A stretch of DNA of 26,522 bases from an uncultured Campylobacter sp. (GTDB lineage: Bacteria > Campylobacterota > Campylobacteria > Campylobacterales > Campylobacteraceae), in contig NZ_CALKTT010000014.1 of NCBI RefSeq assembly GCF_937997535.1, positions 1-26,522 of the forward strand, given 5' to 3'. Positions 7,376 through 14,806 of the stretch are shown here, one piece after another. The notes below the pieces were generated by a model that worked only from the letters and a program-made list of their open reading frames with translations, made no database searches and was not told where the DNA came from. Positions within the stretch are counted from its first letter, which is position 1. The number at the start of each line of letters is the position of its first letter. The position numbers were made by a program, and so were the translations under genes.

Positions 7376-8661
7376 AAAAAATTCTTACTATTTTAGGTGT
7401 CTGTACGCTTGCGTTTGCTGCGCCGGAGATTGAGATCGATTCGCTTGATGATCTAAGTAAATATGCGCCGAAAAAAGCTGAGGATAAGCCCGACGAGCCG
7501 CAGACGCGCGATAATTCTAAGGTAATGCTGAAATACAATAAAAAAGAGGTTATGTCGATGGATAATTTAAGCATCGACGATCTTAAGGCTTTGGCGCCTA
7601 CTAACGAAGTCGATCTTGATGTATCCGACGATAAGGTCTATCAGGACATTAAGCCTAAGGAGCTTACGCTAAAAGCCAGCGGGATGCCTAGGAAGGTGTA
7701 TTGCAATCAAATTTTTAAGATCGATTTCGCCGTATATTTGGGGCAGAAAATCACCGTTAAGCCAAAGCTAGAGATCAGCCGCACCAATGGTATGAAGTGG
7801 CTTAATGCCGATAATCTTACGTGGATCGAGGGCGACGAGATGTTTGAGACGACGCTGTGGTTTGCGGCAAGCGATAAGAGCGATAAGATAAATGAGCTCG
7901 TTTTGACCTTGCAGCGCAATGGAGAATTCTTTGAAAAAAGCTCTATTAAGCCTGATAATCCGGAATTTATGAAGCTTGACACGAAGCCTAATTTTTCGCA
8001 TATCGTAGCTGACGAGCTGAAACTTAAAAACTACAAAACTACTAAATTTGACGACGCTTCAAATTTACTCACGCTTGATCTTGGTATCCGAAACGGCGCA
8101 ATCAGCGCTTTTAGTATCGATAATCCAGCCATTATCAAGCAGGGGGTGGACTCCGTGCGCGGCACATACGCGAGCCAAAGCGGATATTATTTCGCCGTCG
8201 TAGATAAAAATATCACAAATTTAGACTTCAGCTATTTCAATCTTAATACTAAAAAATTTGAAAATTTTGGGCTTGAGCTCAATCCGCGCGCTGAGGATCT
8301 TAGCACGCAGATTGGGCTAAATCCGAAAGAGAGCAAGTTCGAAGCCTACAAGCAGATCGCGATCTACACACTAGCTGCCGTGCTTTTGGTGATGTTTCTG
8401 CTTAGTAAAAATATCACGCCGCTCATCTTTGCGGTGCTGATTTTGGCGGTAAATTTCTATGCGCAAAGGCCTTACGGCACGGGCAGTATCGCGCAAAATT
8501 CTCCGGTTAGAATTCTGCCTATGCAAAGTTCCACCGTGTTTTACGTGACTAAAAATCCCGAAAAGGTTGAAATTTTGGGTACGAATAAGGAATTTTATAA
8601 AATTATGCTGGGCGGCAACAAGATCGGTTGGGTTAAAAAAGATGAGCTTAGCAAGGATTAG
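7369..8661 (+). CDS. Envelope protein with C-terminal bacterial SH3-like domain (Cj0515-like)
   Basis: This is a 430-aa protein of unknown function. It starts with a clear signal peptide (MLKKILTILGVCTLAFA), has a large periplasmic region of about 300 residues, two adjacent hydrophobic segments about 329-365, and a C-terminal domain about 378-428 (SPVRILP...VEILG...WYK-like ending WVKKDELS) that resembles a bacterial SH3 domain used to bind peptidoglycan or proteins. The TTG start at 7369 overlaps purQ and gives the complete signal peptide, so translation is probably coupled. The end overlaps plsC by 20 bp. It holds the same place as C. jejuni Cj0515, described only as a periplasmic protein. 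Domain call from pattern, not search. Confidence 0.8.
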   Translation: MLKKILTILGVCTLAFAAPEIEIDSLDDLSKYAPKKAEDKPDEPQTRDNSKVMLKYNKKEVMSMDNLSIDDLKALAPTNEVDLDVSDDKVYQDIKPKELTLKASGMPRKVYCNQIFKIDFAVYLGQKITVKPKLEISRTNGMKWLNADNLTWIEGDEMFETTLWFAASDKSDKINELVLTLQRNGEFFEKSSIKPDNPEFMKLDTKPNFSHIVADELKLKNYKTTKFDDASNLLTLDLGIRNGAISAFSIDNPAIIKQGVDSVRGTYASQSGYYFAVVDKNITNLDFSYFNLNTKKFENFGLELNPRAEDLSTQIGLNPKESKFEAYKQIAIYTLAAVLLVMFLLSKNITPLIFAVLILAVNFYAQRPYGTGSIAQNSPVRILPMQSSTVFYVTKNPEKVEILGTNKEFYKIMLGGNKIGWVKKDELSKD

Positions 8662-9328
8662 AGCGCTATTTTACGCGATTTGGTTTATTTTTACCGTCGT
8701 TTGCGTCGTGATCGCCATGGCGGTAAAAAACTCCTCTCATCGCCGCTTCCGCCGCATTTGGGGGCGCTTCCAGCGCTACGGCGTCGGATACGATATCCAG
8801 ATCATAGGCACTCCCGATCCGCGCGCGCAGTTAGTAATCGCCAACCACCAAAGCATAATGGATATTGTTGTGCTTGAAGAGACTCATCCCGCCGATATCT
8901 GCTGGATCGCTAAAAAAGAGATCGCAGACATCCCTATCATCGGCAAAATCATCACTCTTCCGAAGATGATCCAAGTCGATCGCTCCAATCCGCGCGATCT
9001 GGTGCGGATCGTGCACGAAGTGCAGCAGCGCGTGAGCGAAGGGCGCGTCATCACGATGTTTCCAGAGGGAACCAGACATCGCGGCACGCAGCTTTTGCAA
9101 TTCCAAAGCGGCGCCAAAGCGATCGTTAGCAAGCTTGGTCTGCGTGTCCAGCCCGTGGTACTCATCGGCACGCAGCACATCGCAAACTCTCACGATTTCA
9201 CCGTCCATAGCGGACATGTCAAAATCATCTACCTAGACCTGCTCGATACGAGCGATAAAGATTGGCTGCAGCACGCCAGAGACACGATGCAAGCCGTAAT
9301 CAATGAAAACGAAACCGCCGAAGCATAG
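8642..9328 (+). CDS. plsC: 1-acyl-sn-glycerol-3-phosphate acyltransferase (PlsC)
   Basis: PlsC transfers an acyl chain to lysophosphatidic acid to make phosphatidic acid at the inner membrane. The 228-aa protein has an N-terminal membrane helix about 8-27, the catalytic HX4D motif NHQSIMD (His69, Asp74) and the substrate-binding FPEGTR at 140-145. An upstream in-frame ATG at 8567 lies deep inside the preceding gene and adds a non-homologous 25 residues, so I use the ATG at 8642, although its ribosome-binding site is weak. That fits translational coupling with the overlapping upstream gene. It closes the ctpA-pur operon. Confidence 0.94.
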   Translation: MSLARIRALFYAIWFIFTVVCVVIAMAVKNSSHRRFRRIWGRFQRYGVGYDIQIIGTPDPRAQLVIANHQSIMDIVVLEETHPADICWIAKKEIADIPIIGKIITLPKMIQVDRSNPRDLVRIVHEVQQRVSEGRVITMFPEGTRHRGTQLLQFQSGAKAIVSKLGLRVQPVVLIGTQHIANSHDFTVHSGHVKIIYLDLLDTSDKDWLQHARDTMQAVINENETAEA

Positions 9329-9431
9329 GCGGGATTCATAAATTTATCGATAAAATTCAAACGCGACTTTTACTAATTCGCGCGATTTCTGTGCGCTAGC
9401 GCGTTTATTTGCGCTTTGATTTGCGGCGGCA

Positions 9432-9636
9432 AAATTTTATAAAATTTCATCCGCTCGTGTTAAGCGGCGTGGAATTTTAAAATTTCGTTCGTGCGCGTGG
9501 ACGACGAAATTTTAAAATTTTATCCATGCGCACAGGCGGTGGAATTTTAAAATTTCATCTAAGCGGCAGGCGGCGAGTTATCGGCAAGAGATAGGCAAGA
9601 AAACAGCGCCTGTATAAAAGCGAAATTTTAAAATTT
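9432..9636. repeat. Five near-identical AT palindromes, the first four spaced 34-40 bp
   Basis: Copies of AAATTTTAAAATTT or its TATA variant start near 9432, 9472, 9506, 9542 and 9622. The linkers are GC-rich and differ, though several contain GCGGCG or GCGC words. Each copy can fold as a short hairpin. The same word occurs singly in many other gaps here (for example near 13430, 15970 and 19575), but not at this density. Confidence 0.55.
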
Positions 9637-9668
9637 ACGCGGCGCGGCAAGATGAAATTTAGCATATA

Positions 9669-9694
9669 TTTAGCCATTTGCGCGAATGGCTAAA
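9669..9694. terminator. Perfect 10-bp hairpin
   Basis: TTTAGCCATT and AATGGCTAAA enclose a 6-nt loop TGCGCG. The symmetry means it could act on either strand; no long U tract follows on either side. It may end transcription from the plsC operon before the accessory genes at 9769. Confidence 0.4.
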
Positions 9695-9768
9695 CGATTT
9701 GTCGTAAAAGCAAAGGCGGCGGCAACCCGCAAGCGGTCTAAAATTTTAAATTTCTTGAGGAGGAAAGA

Positions 9769-10251
9769 ATGGCGTTTATTACAGAGCGTATTTCAAAAGA
9801 GGATGTCGAGAAATACGATTTGCTAAAACCATGCAATGAGATATGCAATAAGTATTATCAGGGTGAGCTTGATTGGGTAGATTTAAATTCAAGAAGTTGG
9901 TGCATAGATCGAGAAAGAGGTATTTGGCTTTTTCCAATATGTAGTATCACTATCGGAGATCCTAGAGATATGAACTATAGCGGCGAAGATATATGGATCT
10001 TGCACTACAAGGGTAAAGATATAGAAATCGATCTGAGGAATATACATAATGAATATACCGGTAAAAAAGATACGGATAATCCGTTTATACTAATATATGA
10101 ACTGGAATCTATAAGAAGCGATATCGGGGATATACCAAAACAAGAGATTGTAGATATTTTAAAAGAAATTTTAAATGAGTATAAGAGAGGGGCTATAATA
10201 GATTCTATCCCCAGAGAAAATATTCAAGTAACTTTCATATCAAAAATTTAA
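9769..10251 (+). CDS. Small hypothetical protein, tandem paralog 1 (possible immunity-type protein)
   Basis: This 160-aa soluble protein has no signal peptide or membrane helix. It is acidic and shares its whole layout with the next gene: an N-terminus MAF(I/V)TERISKED(V/I)EKY, a central WCI(D/E)RE...WL, an (I)W(I/L)LHYK..DIE(I/L)DLR block and a C-terminal EI(V/I)DIL(K/R)(E/K)IL helix. AGGAGG precedes the ATG with ideal spacing. The coding sequence is AT-rich and heavy in ATA and AGA codons, unlike the flanking housekeeping genes, which suggests acquisition by transfer. I do not recognise a named domain. Small, acidic tandem paralogs of this kind are common among immunity proteins of polymorphic toxins, but no toxin gene is in the window. 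Confidence 0.8.
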   Translation: MAFITERISKEDVEKYDLLKPCNEICNKYYQGELDWVDLNSRSWCIDRERGIWLFPICSITIGDPRDMNYSGEDIWILHYKGKDIEIDLRNIHNEYTGKKDTDNPFILIYELESIRSDIGDIPKQEIVDILKEILNEYKRGAIIDSIPRENIQVTFISKI

Positions 10252-10267
10252 AGAAAAGGAGGAGAGG

Positions 10268-10789
10268 ATGGCGTTTGTTACAGAGCGTATTTCAAAAGAG
10301 GATATTGAAAAATATAGTTTATTGGAAACGATAAACAAAATACGCAAAAAATATGATGATGACGAAATTAGTTTATGGTTTTTAAAAAGATTAGATTGGT
10401 GTATAGAGCGAGAAAATAACACTTGGCTAATTCGTATATCGCATGATTATTTAAGAGATATAGGAGATTATGCCTTAACTAAAACGATATGGCTATTGCA
10501 TTATAAAAGTAACGATATAGAGCTGGACTTGAGGCGGATTTTTAATGATGAAACGATTGGCGATCCGCATAGAATTATTTATGAGCTTCACGATATAAAA
10601 ACAGATGCCGAGAATACAACCAGCGATGAAATTATAGATATTTTGAGAAAAATTTTAAGCGTATATGGCGGTGGCGGAGTTGGACTAGAAAATTTTACTC
10701 CAAAAGAAAAACTAAAGGCAAGCTTAATAGTCAATTTAAAGCAAAGCAAGAATACGAGCCATAGGGCAAAACAACAAATGCCGAATTAA
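10268..10789 (+). CDS. Small hypothetical protein, tandem paralog 2
   Basis: This 173-aa paralog of the preceding gene begins 16 bp after its stop, behind its own strong GGAGGAG site. The first 12 codons differ from gene 1 by one base, after which the two diverge to roughly one-third to two-fifths protein identity by eye. The conserved blocks (WCIERE, IWLLHYK, DIELDLR, EIIDIL) are all present. It carries a basic C-terminal extension of about 17 residues (KQSKNTSHRAKQQMPN) absent from gene 1, which looks like readthrough past an ancestral stop. Function unknown; transfer is suggested by AT-rich codon use. Confidence 0.78.
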   Translation: MAFVTERISKEDIEKYSLLETINKIRKKYDDDEISLWFLKRLDWCIERENNTWLIRISHDYLRDIGDYALTKTIWLLHYKSNDIELDLRRIFNDETIGDPHRIIYELHDIKTDAENTTSDEIIDILRKILSVYGGGGVGLENFTPKEKLKASLIVNLKQSKNTSHRAKQQMPN

Positions 10790-10912
10790 AGAAATAGTAG
10801 ATGATTAAACCGCCTGCGATTAAGAAAACTATTTGCTTTATGCCGATCATAAATATGCAGTCGATTTAAAATTTTACCGTCGTAATAGGATAAATTTTAA
10901 AACCCCGTCCGC

Positions 10913-11947
10913 TTAAATCAGCGTCGGCTTTAGTTTGCGTGCCGAAAAGTCGGGCCTCTCGCCGCGAGCTAGAGCGATGAGCTCATCCGTCGTAATTAGA
11001 TAAAACCCCGCGAATCCTCTGCCGAAAAGCTTTTGAATTTCATCGCTTCTGCCGTCTAAAAAATCAAGCGCAAGCTTGGAATTTACTAGCAAAAAATCGC
11101 TTCCGCTATCAAACGCGTCAAATAAAATTTCGCTCCCCAGCCGCAGCGCGCACTCCCGCTCGCGCTCATATATCTGCGCCCCAAGCGGCGCGCCTTCGCA
11201 GCCAAAGTGCACGATCTGCGCGCCCAGCCTGCTAGCCAGCTCCTCCGCAGCCTCGTCGTACCACACGGCGACGTTAAAGCCGCTAAAATTGTGCTTCGCG
11301 CCCGCTGCGTCAAATTCCGCCATGCTCTGCGCGCTTAAAATTTTATTGCTGCGCGCGGGCTCGTATTTTAAAATATCGCAAAACGCCCTGTATGCCGCGC
11401 GGTCGTCAAACTCCATCCCCACGGCGTCGCACTTCGTAAAATACGCCATCTGCGGCTCGATGATCTCTAAAACCCTCATACGCTCGCTCGGGTGCGTCTG
11501 CATCAGGCGGTGCGCGAAGATAAAGGCGCTGTTGCCCAAGAACTCCTGCGAGCATGCGGGGATTTTCGTCGAGTAAAAATAAGGCGCGAGGCTTTTGTAA
11601 AACTCGAAATCAGCAGCGTCCGCGATGCTCTCGAAAGCTTTAAATTTATCCAAAAACGCCCTCGGCTCGCAGCGCAGATCTTTAATCGACTCTTTTTCGC
11701 TAAGAGGGGCTATGATTAGCTCGCTTCCAAAGTGCGCTATCAGCGTATCTAGCGGCTCTTTTACGCTTACCGCGGTGCCGCCGATTTTTACAAATTCCAC
11801 CCCCTGTGCGCTAAAATAGGGATCGTGCGCGTAGATGTCGTCAAGCAGCGCCGTAAGATCGGCAAAGGGCGCGCTTTCATAAACATAGGGTTTGAAGTAG
11901 CTTGTGACGTCGCAGCGAGGATCGAAGCGAAAGAGCCTGATTAGCAT
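10913..11947 (-). CDS. Hypothetical protein, 344 aa, possibly ferredoxin-like N-terminal (DUF5644-type) family
   Basis: The N-terminus MLIRLFRFDP..D...YFKPY, followed by LTALLDDIYAHDP, resembles an epsilonproteobacterial family whose N-terminal domain looks like the ferredoxin-like part of fumarate reductase iron-sulphur subunits (I recall it as DUF5644, sometimes named HdrB-like). I cannot confirm this by search. Seven cysteines are scattered (for example in ACSQ, KCDA, FCDI, GCEG), but there is no CCG motif or ferredoxin cluster, so redox activity is uncertain. There is no signal peptide, so it is cytoplasmic. The ATG at 11947 is used; only AAAGGAT lies upstream. It is transcribed divergently from truD across a perfect palindrome. 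The gene is GC-rich and looks native. Confidence 0.72.
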   Translation of the reverse strand: MLIRLFRFDPRCDVTSYFKPYVYESAPFADLTALLDDIYAHDPYFSAQGVEFVKIGGTAVSVKEPLDTLIAHFGSELIIAPLSEKESIKDLRCEPRAFLDKFKAFESIADAADFEFYKSLAPYFYSTKIPACSQEFLGNSAFIFAHRLMQTHPSERMRVLEIIEPQMAYFTKCDAVGMEFDDRAAYRAFCDILKYEPARSNKILSAQSMAEFDAAGAKHNFSGFNVAVWYDEAAEELASRLGAQIVHFGCEGAPLGAQIYERERECALRLGSEILFDAFDSGSDFLLVNSKLALDFLDGRSDEIQKLFGRGFAGFYLITTDELIALARGERPDFSARKLKPTLI

Positions 11948-12005
11948 TTTTCATCCTTTTTTTATGGCGAATGATACTAGAATTTGCCTTAATAATGAGT
12001 TTTTT

Positions 12006-12031
12006 AGGCTCAATTTTATAAAATTGAGCCT
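12006..12031. promoter_or_regulatory. Perfect 26-bp palindrome in the truD divergent region
   Basis: AGGCTCAATTTT-AT-AAAATTGAGCCT reads the same on both strands without a mismatch. It lies 58 bp from the 344-aa gene and 22 bp from truD, between two divergent starts, so it could be an operator for a dimeric regulator or a hairpin at the 5' end of the truD mRNA. No U tract follows on the plus strand. Confidence 0.45.
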
Positions 12032-12053
12032 TAGATTAACGCAAAGGCCGGCT

Positions 12054-13166
12054 ATGAAAAATTTATACACCCTAAATCACGCGCCGATAAATGCGCATTT
12101 TAGTAAAAACTCCAGCGATTTCGTCGTGCGCGAAGTGCCGCTTTACGAGCCTAGCAATGAAGGCGAGCACTGCATTTTGCTGCTACAAAAAAAGGGCATC
12201 AGCACGCACGAGGCGCTGCGGATTTTAAGCGAGCATACGGGCGCTAAGATGCGCGAGTTCGGCTACGCGGGGCTTAAGGACAAGCAAGGCCTTACGACGC
12301 AGCATATTAGTATGCCTGCTAAATTTGAACTCGCACTGGGCGGATTTTCGCACGAGAGCCTTAAAATTCTAAGCGTGCAAAGGCACAAAAATAAGCTTAA
12401 AATCGGGCATCTAAAGGGCAATGACTTTTTCATCCGCCTAAAAAAGGTCCTGCCGCCCGACGCCGTCAAGCTCGCAGCCGCGCTAGATACGCTAGGGCGC
12501 GAGGGCTTTGCAAACTACTTCGGCTATCAACGCTTCGGCAAGTTCGGCGACAACGCAGCGCAGGGCGAGGAGGTGCTGCGCGGACAGAGGCGGCTTAAAA
12601 ACCCCAAAATGCGCGACTTTCTAATCAGCGCCTATCAGAGCGAGCTTTTTAACCGCTGGCTTAGCAAGCGGGTCGAAATTTCAAAATTTGCGGCGGAATT
12701 TAGCCTTGGAGAGTTTGCTAAAATTTATGGACTAAGCAAAGATGAGGCGCGCGAGATCGCGGCTCAGCCGCAGTTTTTTAAGCTTTTAAGAGGCGAGATT
12801 TTAGGACACTTTCCCCATGGCGCGTTTTTTAGCTGCGACGATCTTGGCGCGGAGTGCGAGCGGTTTACGAGGCGAGAAATCACGAGTGCAGGCCTTATCG
12901 CGGGGCGAGCGAAGCTGCGAGCTAGCGGGCTTGGCGGTAGATTTGAAGATGAAATTTTTGCGCCCGCTCGCGAGTTTGAGGCACAGATGAACGGCTCGCG
13001 CAGGTTTGCGTGGAGCTTTATGGAGCGCGTGCAGCACTCTTACGATGCGCAAAATGCGCATTTTAGCTTCAGTTTTTACCTGCCGAAAGGCTCTTACGCG
13101 ACGGTCGTTTTGGAAGAAATTTTGCACCGAGATATATTCGAGGGCGCCGCGACAGACGAGGATTGA
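12054..13166 (+). CDS. truD: tRNA pseudouridine(13) synthase TruD
   Basis: TruD isomerises uridine 13 to pseudouridine in tRNA-Glu and others. The 370-aa protein carries the family motif YAGLKDKQGLTTQ with catalytic Asp76, the early SDFVVREVPLYEPS segment, and the NYFGYQRFGKFGDN stretch typical of TruD. An open frame extends upstream to 11904, but that part overlaps the divergent gene and the palindrome and has no family character; the ATG at 12054 with AAAGG upstream gives the correct N-terminus. The GC-rich coding sequence is native in style. Confidence 0.95.
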   Translation: MKNLYTLNHAPINAHFSKNSSDFVVREVPLYEPSNEGEHCILLLQKKGISTHEALRILSEHTGAKMREFGYAGLKDKQGLTTQHISMPAKFELALGGFSHESLKILSVQRHKNKLKIGHLKGNDFFIRLKKVLPPDAVKLAAALDTLGREGFANYFGYQRFGKFGDNAAQGEEVLRGQRRLKNPKMRDFLISAYQSELFNRWLSKRVEISKFAAEFSLGEFAKIYGLSKDEAREIAAQPQFFKLLRGEILGHFPHGAFFSCDDLGAECERFTRREITSAGLIAGRAKLRASGLGGRFEDEIFAPAREFEAQMNGSRRFAWSFMERVQHSYDAQNAHFSFSFYLPKGSYATVVLEEILHRDIFEGAATDED

Positions 13167-13528
13167 GCCGCATCGCGCGCTGTAGGGTAAGGACTCACGC
13201 GTCCCATGTCATGCCACGTCAAACCGCGCCGTAGAGTAGGGTTCGCACCACATTTACGCTACGTCGCGGCGCACCACGCGGAATTTTACGGAATTTTAGA
13301 GCTTGCTGCGTGGATTTAAATTTATGCGACGATGAAATTTTATGAAATTTCGTAAAATTTTATCGCAGAAAGCGTGCCGTTTTGTCTAAGCCATAGAATT
13401 TCAAAGTTAAAATTTTATTTGGCTCGGTCGCAGATAAAATTTTATAAAATTCTATTTCGCGACGATCTGTTCTTGCCGCACCGAAATTTTAATCGATCCG
13501 CCTTTTGAAAATATAAAGCAAATTTAGA
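13167..13528. other. Gene-free gap with AT palindromes
   Basis: No convincing gene or RNA is seen. The gap holds several AAATTTTATAAAATTT-like palindromes (near 13328-13365 and 13434-13450) in GC-rich linkers, similar in style to the gap at 9329-9768. Confidence 0.55.
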
Positions 13529-13753
13529 TTATTTTTTATACTCTTTTATCTTGCAGTTTTTTAGCTCGGGAAATTCTTTATGAAATTTCTCATGCAGACG
13601 AAAAAATAAAAGCCCCGCATCGGTAATTTCTTTATAATAATCTTTAAACTTCTCATCCGACTTGGATAGTTGCAAGAAATTTTTTACTAATTCTTTCGCA
13701 TCCCCTAAAATATTTACTAATAAATCGTCGTTTTTCTCCAAAATTTCAATCAT
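13529..13753 (-). CDS. Small cytoplasmic hypothetical protein, 74 aa
   Basis: This is a lysine- and glutamate-rich, apparently all-helical protein (MIEILEKNDDLLVNILGDAK...) with no signal peptide or known motif. I choose the ATG at 13753, preceded by AAGGAG at 8 nt, over the TTG at 13771, which would place that site inside the gene. Its start overlaps the last 8 bases of the upstream secreted-protein gene, so the two are translationally coupled and probably work together. AT-rich composition sets the pair apart from truD. Function unknown. Confidence 0.62.
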   Translation of the reverse strand: MIEILEKNDDLLVNILGDAKELVKNFLQLSKSDEKFKDYYKEITDAGLLFFRLHEKFHKEFPELKNCKIKEYKK

Positions 13754-13964
13754 CACAATCACTCCTTGCAATTTTTGATAAGCAGCTGTTCACACAGTTC
13801 CAAAATGCATATGGCTCAGGAGCACCAAGCTCATCTAGGCATAAATCTATACAAATATCACGATCGCTACAACGCCTCAACACCTGGCTATCGTTTGCCG
13901 AATCGGCAGCCAAAAATCCCGTTAGGCCTAGTAATAAACAAATAAATAATATTGTCTTTTTCAT
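13746..13964 (-). CDS. Small secreted cysteine-rich protein, 72 aa
   Basis: The ATG at 13964 gives a textbook signal peptide (MKKTILFICLLLGLTGFLAADS) with cleavage probably near AAD or ADS at residues 19-22; AGGGG lies just upstream. A longer frame from 13991 only adds nine unlikely residues. The mature part of about 50 residues has six cysteines in the order C-X5-C-X3-C-X14-C-X3-C-X6-C. Paired CX3C motifs in two helices are the mark of alpha-hairpinin or CHCH-like folds, stabilised by disulphides in the periplasm. It overlaps the 74-aa gene downstream. No family recognised; function unknown. Confidence 0.68.
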   Translation of the reverse strand: MKKTILFICLLLGLTGFLAADSANDSQVLRRCSDRDICIDLCLDELGAPEPYAFWNCVNSCLSKIARSDCDD

Positions 13965-14161
13965 TACATTCCCCTCTTTTAATAAAATCAATTATGATAA
14001 AGTATATCATTAAATTATTAATATCCGCTTAAAATTAAAATTTTAATTTCTAAGCAAAATACGAAATTTCATCGGTAAATGTTCAGATAAAAAATTCATT
14101 TAAATTTTTATTCAACGAGCTTACAGCCCGTGAAATACGACGAAGTTTAAGCCAAAAAAGC

Positions 14162-14167
14162 TATAAT
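14162..14167 (+). promoter_or_regulatory. rnpB -10 box
   Basis: A perfect TATAAT ends about 8 bp before the first base of the RNase P RNA. No clear -35 box is seen, as is usual in Campylobacter. Confidence 0.7.
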
Positions 14168-14172
14168 TGCGC

Positions 14173-14490
14173 TCGGGTGTGGCGTGCGGTCGCTCCGCAA
14201 GGAGAGGAAAGTCCGAGCTGCGATAAGACAAGGTTGCGTCTAACGGACGCCGGGGGCAACCCTAGGGAAAGTACAACAGAAAGCAAACCGCCGCGCAAGC
14301 GGTAAGGGTGAAAGGGCGGGGTAAGAGCCCACCGCGCGCGTGGAGACACGGGCGGCAATGCAAACCCAACCTGCAGCAAGAACGGGTGGTTTCGTCTTAT
14401 ATTCGAACCGTTCGCTCGAACCGATTTGCAAAAATCGGTCTAGATAAATGACCGCTGTAACGGAACTCGGCTTATAACCACACCTCTTTT
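14173..14490 (+). ncRNA. rnpB: RNase P RNA (M1 RNA)
   Basis: This is the catalytic RNA that removes 5' leaders from pre-tRNAs. The universally conserved elements are in order: GAGGAAAGTCCG (from 14204), ACAGAAA (14276-14282), GGTAAGGGTGAAA (about 14301), AGAGCCCACCG (about 14324), and the 3' AAATGACCGC...GAACTCGGCTTA block. The ends pair as helix P1: GGTGTGG (14176-14182) with CCACACC (14478-14484), followed by a T-rich tract (to 14491) that serves as terminator. It is a type A (ancestral) form. The exact ends are my estimate within a few bases. Frames on the opposite strand here are artefacts. Confidence 0.97.
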
Positions 14491-14527
14491 TACGCTGAAT
14501 TTATTTGCTTGGAATAAGGAAAAAATT

Positions 14528-14806
14528 TTGAAAAGCTTAATTTTATGTGGCGCGCTTTACGCCGTCGTTTTGGGGCTCGGAGGCTGCGCGAGTGCGGGTC
14601 CTGATAAGTCAGTAATCTTGCAAGGCGATGCTCATGATCGCGCTTGCGCAGAGGTTTATGAGCGCTACAAAGAGCTCGAAGCGGAGCTTTTAGCGGTCGA
14701 GGATCGATACGCAAACCCAAGCGTTGCGAACGATTATATACAGGCTTACGACGAGTACGAGCGCACCATCGCCTACTACAATGAAAATTGCGCGACCGAT
14801 AAGTAG
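14528..14806 (+). CDS. Small lipoprotein, 92 aa
   Basis: The TTG start at 14528, after AAGGA, gives a type II signal peptide with lipobox LGGC (Cys20), so the mature protein of about 73 residues would be lipid-anchored in the cell envelope. The mature part is acidic and mostly helical (CAEVYERYKELEAELLAVEDRY), with two further cysteines, one near each end (about residues 41 and 88), that could form a disulphide. It lies just after rnpB without other partners. No named family recognised. Confidence 0.75.
   Translation: MKSLILCGALYAVVLGLGGCASAGPDKSVILQGDAHDRACAEVYERYKELEAELLAVEDRYANPSVANDYIQAYDEYERTIAYYNENCATDK

Larger units (their letters stand above)
9329..9768. other. Gene-free gap with spaced AT palindromes
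   Basis: No credible gene is present. The gap holds five AT palindromes (listed separately) set in GC-rich linkers, and a 26-bp hairpin just before the accessory genes. The composition resembles other non-coding gaps in this window, so it may be a general feature of the genome. Confidence 0.6.

Noticed and set aside
8567..8641. Upstream extension of plsC
   Set aside because: It lies inside the SH3 gene and does not fit the family N-terminus; the ATG at 8642 does.
11904..12053. Upstream extension of truD
   Set aside because: It overlaps the divergent gene and a palindrome and has no TruD-like sequence.
14161..14431. Two open frames opposite rnpB
   Set aside because: They are products of GC-rich structured RNA, not proteins.
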